Assembly (NCBI RefSeq): GCF_002005225.1
Contig: NZ_CP019724.1
Coordinates: forward strand, 6,217,501-6,281,500
Direction: 5' to 3'
DNA: 64,000 bases
Origin: Streptomyces pactum
GTDB taxonomy: Bacteria > Actinomycetota > Actinomycetes > Streptomycetales > Streptomycetaceae
Shown: piece by piece, positions 59,358-64,000 of the stretch
How positions within the stretch are numbered: position 1 is the first letter of the stretch
Layout: each line of letters begins with the position of its first letter
The notes under the pieces: model-generated
Database searches by the model: none
The model's input: the letters and a program-made list of their open reading frames with translations, nothing else
What the model was told of the DNA's origin: nothing
Position numbers and translations under genes: made by a program

Positions 59358-59927
59358 TCAGACGGGGGTGACCTCGCGCAGCAGGCCCGTCTTCACGTCG
59401 AAGACGAAACCGCGTACGTCCTCGGTGTGCAGCAGGAACGGCGAGGTGCGCACCCGCTCGATCGACTGCCGCACGTCCTGGTCGACGTCGCGGAAGGACT
59501 CGACCGCCCACGCCGGGCGCTGGCCGACCTCCAGTTCCAGGTCGTGCCGGAACTCCTCCGTGATGGACTCCATGCCGCAGTTGGTGTGGTGGATGAGGGC
59601 CACACTGCGGGTGCCGAGCGCACGCTGGCTGATGGTGAGCGAGCGGATCACGTCGTCGGTGACGACACCGCCCGCGTTCCGGATGGTGTGGCAGTCACCG
59701 AGCTCCAGACCGAGCGCGGCGTGCAGGTCGAGGCGTGCGTCCATGCACGCCACGACGGCGACGCGCTGTACGGGACGGGCGTCCATCCCGGGATCGGCGA
59801 ACGCGGCGGCGTAGCGCTCGTTCGCCTCGACGAGCCGGTCGGTGACGGTGTGCTCGCCGGCCGTGGCGGATCCGGAGCCGGCGGGTACCGATGCAGAAGT
59901 CGTCATATGCATGACGTTACTGGCCAT
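59358..59927 (-). CDS. Beta-class carbonic anhydrase
   Basis: 189 residues, compact actinobacterial type. Zinc ligands Cys in VVACMDARLDLH, His and Cys in ALIHHTNCGM; the Asp-Arg dyad is in CMDAR; RNAGGVVTDD is the second signature. Hydrates carbon dioxide to bicarbonate in the cytosol. Start choices are ATG 59927, 59912 or 59906; AAGGGGG lies directly before 59927, so one of the inner ATGs may be used. Divergent from rsmH; the upstream 404-bp spacer is shared. Confidence 0.93.
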   Translation of the reverse strand: MASNVMHMTTSASVPAGSGSATAGEHTVTDRLVEANERYAAAFADPGMDARPVQRVAVVACMDARLDLHAALGLELGDCHTIRNAGGVVTDDVIRSLTISQRALGTRSVALIHHTNCGMESITEEFRHDLELEVGQRPAWAVESFRDVDQDVRQSIERVRTSPFLLHTEDVRGFVFDVKTGLLREVTPV

Positions 59928-60080
59928 CCCCCTTCACGTCCCGCCGTGAAGTGGGACAAAGAACGTCAGCCCTGTTTGTTGTGAGCCAATCCACAGGGGG
60001 TGCGAACGCGTCCGTGCGAGTGAAATGCGGCGCGACACCGGTTTGCGGACGCCGGCGTCCGCGACGCGCAGGCCGGTTGA

Positions 60081-60108
60081 TTGACCGGGCGACACGGTGG
60101 ACTAAAGT
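60081..60108 (+). promoter_or_regulatory. Predicted promoter of the division/cell-wall cluster
   Basis: TTGACC (60081-60086), 16 bp, TAAAGT (60103-60108), close to the HrdB consensus. It lies about 220 bp before rsmH, leaving a long leader. The leader holds palindromic GCGTACGTACGG near 60197 and inverted segments, but no known riboswitch. No mraZ gene is present in this 404-bp spacer. Confidence 0.5.
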
Positions 60109-60331
60109 GACGCGAAGCGGGAGGCGAGGCTCTCCCCGCTGGACTGAAAACCCCGGAGAGCTGGGCGGTCCCGCCAGATCTCCCCACGTGCGCGGCGCGT
60201 ACGTACGGCTCGGCCTCCTCCCGCTCCCGGCCGGCCGACGCTTTTGGCGCCGGCAGGCCTCCCCTTCACGAGCGAGCGGGAGGGGACCCGGCGGTGCGTG
60301 ACGCCGCGCCGGACTTGAGAGGCCGCCCCAC

Positions 60332-61288
60332 TTGAGCCAGAGTCGACATGTCCCGGTGATGCTCCAGCGGTGCCTGGACCTGCTGGCGCCCGCCCTCGAG
60401 GAGCCGGGCGCCGTGGTCGTCGACTGCACGCTCGGACTCGGCGGGCACAGCGAGGCGCTCCTCGCACGTTTCCCCGAGGCCCGGCTCGTCGCCCTCGACC
60501 GGGACAAGGAGGCCCTGCGCCTGTCCGGCGAGCGGCTCGCGCCGTACGGCGAGCGCGCCACCCTGGTGCACGCCGTCTACGACGAACTGCCCGACGTACT
60601 CGACCGGCTCGGCGTCCCGCGCGTCCAAGGCGTGCTGTTCGACCTCGGCGTCTCCTCGATGCAGCTCGACGAGGCGGACCGCGGCTTCGCCTACGCCCAG
60701 GACGCCCCACTCGACATGCGCATGGACCAGACGACCGGCATGAGCGCCGCCGAGGTCCTCAACACGTACCCGCCGGGTGAACTCGTCCGCATCCTGCGGG
60801 CGTACGGCGAGGAGAAGCAGGCCAAGCGGATCGTCTCGGCGATCGTGCGCGAGCGCGACAAGGAGCCGTTCAGCAACAGCGCGCGCCTCGTGGAGCTGAT
60901 CCGTGCCGCACTGCCGCAGGCCGCCAAGCGCACCGGCGGCAACCCGGCCAAGCGCACCTTCCAGGCCCTGCGCATCGAGGTCAACGGCGAGCTGTCCGTT
61001 CTGGAGCGGGCGATCCCGGCCGCCGTCGAGGCCCTCGACGTGGGCGGGCGGATCGCCGTGCTGTCGTACCACTCGCTGGAGGACCGGCTGGTCAAGCAGG
61101 TCTTCGCGGCCGGCGCGGCCAACACCGCGCCCCCCGGGCTTCCGGTCGTCCCCGAACGCTACGCGCCCAGGCTCAAGCTGCTCACGCGCGGTGCCGAACT
61201 TCCCACCGAGGAGGAGATCGCCGAGAACCGGCGGGCGGCACCGGCACGGCTGCGCGGAGCCCAGCGCATCAGGGAGTCCATCGGGTGA
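60332..61288 (+). CDS. rsmH: 16S rRNA (cytosine-1402-N4)-methyltransferase
   Basis: 318 residues, formerly MraW. Begins [20 protein letters not shown] motif [15 protein letters not shown], then [52 protein letters not shown] and the C-terminal [14 protein letters not shown]. Methylates C1402 in the ribosomal P site. The TTG at 60332 is used because it gives the conserved N-terminus. First gene of the cluster; its stop overlaps the ftsL start (GTGA). Confidence 0.97.
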   Translation: MSQSRHVPVMLQRCLDLLAPALEEPGAVVVDCTLGLGGHSEALLARFPEARLVALDRDKEALRLSGERLAPYGERATLVHAVYDELPDVLDRLGVPRVQGVLFDLGVSSMQLDEADRGFAYAQDAPLDMRMDQTTGMSAAEVLNTYPPGELVRILRAYGEEKQAKRIVSAIVRERDKEPFSNSARLVELIRAALPQAAKRTGGNPAKRTFQALRIEVNGELSVLERAIPAAVEALDVGGRIAVLSYHSLEDRLVKQVFAAGAANTAPPGLPVVPERYAPRLKLLTRGAELPTEEEIAENRRAAPARLRGAQRIRESIG

Positions 61289-61902
61289 AGCGAGTGAGCA
61301 GGCCGGGCACGGGTGCGGGCGGCCCACCCGGGCCGAGGGGAGGGCGAGTGAGCAGGAAACCCGAACTGAAGGGGAGGGCGGCCCGGCTCGCCCAGATGCT
61401 CCCGCCGGGCGGCCCGCGCGGCCAGGCGGCCCGGGCGCCCTTCGTCCTCCTCGTGGTCGTCCTCCTGGGGGGCGGCCTCATCGGCCTCCTGGTGCTGAAC
61501 TCCGCCCTGAGCGAGGGCTCCTTCCAACTGGACGACCTGAAACAGCGGACGAAGGAGCTCACCGACGAGGAGCAGGCGCTCCAGCGGGACATCGACGCCT
61601 ACTCCGCCCCCCGCGCCCTCCAGCACCGCGCCCGCGAGCTGGGCATGGTGCCCGGCGGCGACCCCGCCTTCCTCGCCCCCGACGGCACCGTCAAGGGCTC
61701 GCCCAGCCCCGCGCCCGCCGCCGCCTCCGCGCCACTGGTCCTCGCCCCCGAGGCGCTGACCGCACCCCCGGACAGCGCGTCTGCCGCCGGCACCGATCCG
61801 GCCGCCACCCCCAGCACCGCGGCCACGCCCTCCGCGGCAGCCACCTCCACGACGGCGGCCACGACCACCCCGACCACCCCGACCCCGACTCCCGGCAGGT
61901 GA
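61285..61902 (+). CDS. ftsL: Cell division protein FtsL
   Basis: 205 residues: short basic cytoplasmic part, one TM helix (about 53-72, [20 protein letters not shown]), a periplasmic-type leucine-zipper region ([20 protein letters not shown], about 82-115) ending [10 protein letters not shown], and a 75-residue Ala/Pro/Thr-rich tail. FtsL bridges FtsQ/DivIC with FtsW-FtsI. GTG 61285 overlaps the rsmH stop; GTG 61348 (VSRKPELKG) is an alternative start. The extended Thr/Ala/Pro tail is longer than in most bacteria. Confidence 0.92.
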   Translation: MKRVSRPGTGAGGPPGPRGGRVSRKPELKGRAARLAQMLPPGGPRGQAARAPFVLLVVVLLGGGLIGLLVLNSALSEGSFQLDDLKQRTKELTDEEQALQRDIDAYSAPRALQHRARELGMVPGGDPAFLAPDGTVKGSPSPAPAAASAPLVLAPEALTAPPDSASAAGTDPAATPSTAATPSAAATSTTAATTTPTTPTPTPGR

Positions 61903-61907
61903 CGGAA

Positions 61908-63866
61908 GTGTCCGACAGGGAACCGCCGCGCCGCCGCGTGCCCGGCCCCGCGAGGCCCGTCCGGCAGGGCGGACGGCGGCAGCCCGGCCCCGGCGCCCGG
62001 CCCGCCCGCCGACCGGGCCCGCCCCGGCCCGCCGCGCCCCGCGCCATCCGGCTGGGCAGTCCCCGCCCCCGGCTGCGCATGATCGGCCTCGCGCTGACCC
62101 TGGTGATGTCCGCCTTCGTCGTACGGCTGCTCCAGGTGCAGGCCGTCGACGCCGGCACCTACTCCGCCAAGGCCGAGCGCAACCGCTACGTCGTCCACAC
62201 GCTGCCCGCCGAACGCGGCGGGATCACCGACCGCAACGGCGTGGCCCTCGCGACCACCGTGGACGCCTACGACATCACGGCCGACCCCACGATGTTCACC
62301 CGGGAGCAGCTCGAGGTCGGCGACGGCCCCGAGCAGGCGGCGGCGCTTCTCGCGCCCATCCTCGGCGAGGACCAGGAGGACCTGGTCGACGTGCTCCGCC
62401 CGGAGAACGAGGAACTGCGCTACGTCCGCCTCGCCCGCCGGCAGACCCCACAGGTCTGGAACCAGATCAAGGACCTGAAGACCGCGCTCACCAAGAAGGC
62501 GGAGACGGACAAGTCCGTGGTCAACGTCCTCGCGGGCGTCTTCGCCGACCCCAGCAGCAAGCGCGTGTACCCGGGCGGCGACCTCGCCGCCGGCATCCTC
62601 GGCTGGGTCGGCGCGGACGGCAAGGGCGGCGGCGGTCTGGAACGGAAGCTGAACGAGACGCTGGCCGGCAAGGACGGCAAGATCCGCTACGCGCAGTCCG
62701 GCGGCCGCCAGGTGCCCACCGCCGGGTCCACCGAGACGCCGGCCGTGCCCGGCAGCGACGTCGAGCTCACCATCGACCGCGACATCCAGTGGGCCGCGCA
62801 GCACGCCATCAGCACGCAGGTGGAGAAGTCGAAGGCGGACGGCGGCTACGTCATCGTCCAGGACACGGCCACCGGCGAGATCCTCGCCATGGCCAACTCG
62901 CCCGGCTTCGATCCGGGCGACCTCGCCCACGCCGATCCGGACGCGCTCGGCAACGCCGCCCTCCAGGACGCCTTCGAGCCCGGTTCCACCGCCAAGGTGA
63001 TGTCGATGGCGGCCGTGCTGGAGGAGAAAGCCGCCACGCCGATGACCCACCTCACCATCCCGAACCGCCTCAAGCGCGGCGACCGGCTCTTCAAGGACGA
63101 CGTGGACCACCCCACCTGGTACCTCACGCTCAACGGCGTGCTCGCCAAGTCCAGCAACATCGGCACGATCATGGCCACCGGCGAACTCGGCAAGACGCAG
63201 GAGGAGGCCAACAAGGTGCTCTACTCCTATCTGCGCAAGTTCGGCCTCGGCGGCTACAGCGGGCTCGGCTTCCCCGGCGAGACCAAGGGCATCCTCGCGC
63301 CGCCCGACCAGTGGTCGACCTCGCAGCAGTACACGATTCCTTTCGGCCAGGGCGTCTCCGTGAACGCGCTCCAGGCGGCCTCCGTGTACTCGACCATCGC
63401 CAACGGCGGCCTCCGCGTCGAACCCACGCTCGTGCGCGGCACCAAGGCGGACGACGGGCGCTTCACCCCGGCTCCCGAACCCAAGAAGACCCGCGTGATC
63501 AGCGAGAAGACGGCGAAGACCCTTTCGCGGATGCTGGAGTCCGTCGTCGACGACGAAGAGGGCACCGGCACCAAGGCCCGCATCCCCGGCTACCGCGTCG
63601 CGGGCAAGACGGGCACGGCCAACCGGGTGGATCCGGCCACCGGCAAGTACAAGGGATACACCTCGTCGTTCGCCGGGTTCGCCCCCGCCGACAAGCCCCG
63701 CGTCACCGTCTACTGCGCCATCCAGAACGCCACCGAGGGCAGCTACTTCGGCGGCCAGATCTGCGGCCCCATCTACAAGCAGGTCATGGAGTTCGCCCTG
63801 AAGACCCTTCAGGTCCCGCCGACCGGGGCCGACCCCGCGAATCTCCCGGTCACCTTCAAACCCTGA
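61908..63866 (+). CDS. ftsI: Division-specific transpeptidase FtsI (PBP3)
   Basis: 652 residues: Arg/Pro-rich cytoplasmic N-terminus (about 1-55), TM helix (about 62-82, MIGLALTLVMSAFVVRLLQV), dimerisation domain, and class B transpeptidase domain with SxxK (EPGSTAKVMSM), SxN (KSSNIG) and KTG (VAGKTGTANRV) motifs. Crosslinks septal peptidoglycan outside the membrane. GTG 61908 has AGGTGA five bases upstream; GTG 61899, overlapping the ftsL stop, is possible. Follows ftsL without a gap. Confidence 0.96.
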   Translation: MSDREPPRRRVPGPARPVRQGGRRQPGPGARPARRPGPPRPAAPRAIRLGSPRPRLRMIGLALTLVMSAFVVRLLQVQAVDAGTYSAKAERNRYVVHTLPAERGGITDRNGVALATTVDAYDITADPTMFTREQLEVGDGPEQAAALLAPILGEDQEDLVDVLRPENEELRYVRLARRQTPQVWNQIKDLKTALTKKAETDKSVVNVLAGVFADPSSKRVYPGGDLAAGILGWVGADGKGGGGLERKLNETLAGKDGKIRYAQSGGRQVPTAGSTETPAVPGSDVELTIDRDIQWAAQHAISTQVEKSKADGGYVIVQDTATGEILAMANSPGFDPGDLAHADPDALGNAALQDAFEPGSTAKVMSMAAVLEEKAATPMTHLTIPNRLKRGDRLFKDDVDHPTWYLTLNGVLAKSSNIGTIMATGELGKTQEEANKVLYSYLRKFGLGGYSGLGFPGETKGILAPPDQWSTSQQYTIPFGQGVSVNALQAASVYSTIANGGLRVEPTLVRGTKADDGRFTPAPEPKKTRVISEKTAKTLSRMLESVVDDEEGTGTKARIPGYRVAGKTGTANRVDPATGKYKGYTSSFAGFAPADKPRVTVYCAIQNATEGSYFGGQICGPIYKQVMEFALKTLQVPPTGADPANLPVTFKP

Positions 63867-63993
63867 CCAGCACCGAGCAGACCCCGACGAGCGAGCAGCC
63901 CGACCAGCCCGACCAGCACCGAGCAGACCCCGACCAGCCGCGAGCCAGTACCGAGCCAGCGCCGATTCAGTACCGAGCCACCAGGAACCACCC
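63865..63993 (+). repeat. 24-bp direct repeats between ftsI and murE
   Basis: A 24-bp sequence with core CCAGCACCGAGCAGACCCCG occurs exactly at 63865-63888 and 63911-63934 (period 46); a related AGTACCGAGCCA unit follows twice near 63951 and 63969. The first copy includes the ftsI stop codon. Confidence 0.8.
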
Positions 63994-64000
63994 GTGACAA
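63994..64000 (+). CDS. murE: Probable start of murE (only first codons in window)
   Basis: GTGACAA begins at 63994 with AGGAACC as a possible ribosome site 5-11 bases upstream. The known cluster order in Streptomyces is ftsI then murE. Only two codons are visible, so this is inference from position. Confidence 0.4.

Overview
The window is a GC-rich actinomycete chromosome segment, almost certainly Streptomyces. Codons are strongly GC-biased at the third position, and GTG and TTG starts are common. The gene set and order match the core region I know from S. coelicolor around glkA, aroH, metF and ftsI, read in the descending SCO-number direction. I see no transposase, integrase, prophage gene, CRISPR array, tRNA or rRNA. 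This is chromosomal core rather than an island.

Layout. 0-7.5 kb: a truncated glycerate kinase with an SLC13-type permease, a two-component system with a small acidic exported protein, a stand-alone Lrp/AsnC effector domain, a rhomboid protease, a small zinc ribbon and a coiled-coil NYN protein. 7.6-24.3 kb: an envelope block with two tandem NlpC/P60 hydrolases, a metalloprotease-like lipoprotein, a GT87-like membrane mannosyltransferase candidate, a PimB-like GT4 enzyme, FadD15-like acyl-CoA synthetase, phosphoesterase, SRPBCC protein, an ArsA-like ATPase with an altered P-loop, glucokinase with its upstream partner, an EEP phosphatase, a lipase and a PlsC-like acyltransferase. 24.3-36.9 kb: a MacRS-type two-component system, phosphofructokinase, a 2-hydroxyacid dehydrogenase, a fused anthranilate synthase behind a trp attenuator with a WWW leader peptide, a large secreted amidase, class II DAHP synthase, bacterioferritin with its ferredoxin, a molybdopterin oxidoreductase and endonuclease IV. 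38-48 kb: a PASTA Ser/Thr kinase (PknL-like), the thiOSG operon under a TPP riboswitch, a ferredoxin-reductase-like enzyme, an Rv2175c-like DNA-binding protein, thiE, metF and a membrane protein with a Tyr/Gly/Gln-rich tail. 48-54 kb: an FAD desaturase-like enzyme, a TetR regulator, a HEPN-type protein with a minisatellite-encoded tail, a methyltransferase and a DUF3040 protein. 54-64 kb: a moxR-DUF58-transglutaminase operon, carbonic anhydrase, and the start of the division and cell-wall cluster (rsmH, ftsL, ftsI, first bases of murE).

How it works together. Most of the window serves the cell envelope and its control: peptidoglycan synthesis and hydrolysis, phosphatidylinositol mannosylation and acylation, a PASTA kinase with a likely substrate, and division genes. 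Interleaved are central and cofactor metabolism (glycolysis, shikimate/tryptophan, thiamine, one-carbon, iron storage). From memory, a similar set in a similar order lies at Mycobacterium tuberculosis Rv2163c-Rv2190c, so this is an old actinobacterial envelope neighbourhood.

The most unusual material is not a classical island. It includes (i) several GC-rich minisatellites between or inside genes, notably a nested 13/29/42/55-bp array before the ArsA-like gene and a 15-bp array encoding the tail of the HEPN protein; (ii) regulatory DNA: four helically spaced CACATG boxes, three TGAGTAC boxes, a 22-bp perfect hairpin and a trp attenuator; and (iii) proteins with altered signatures: the ArsA-like ATPase without the signature lysines, and the HEPN protein with an R-X4-H motif.
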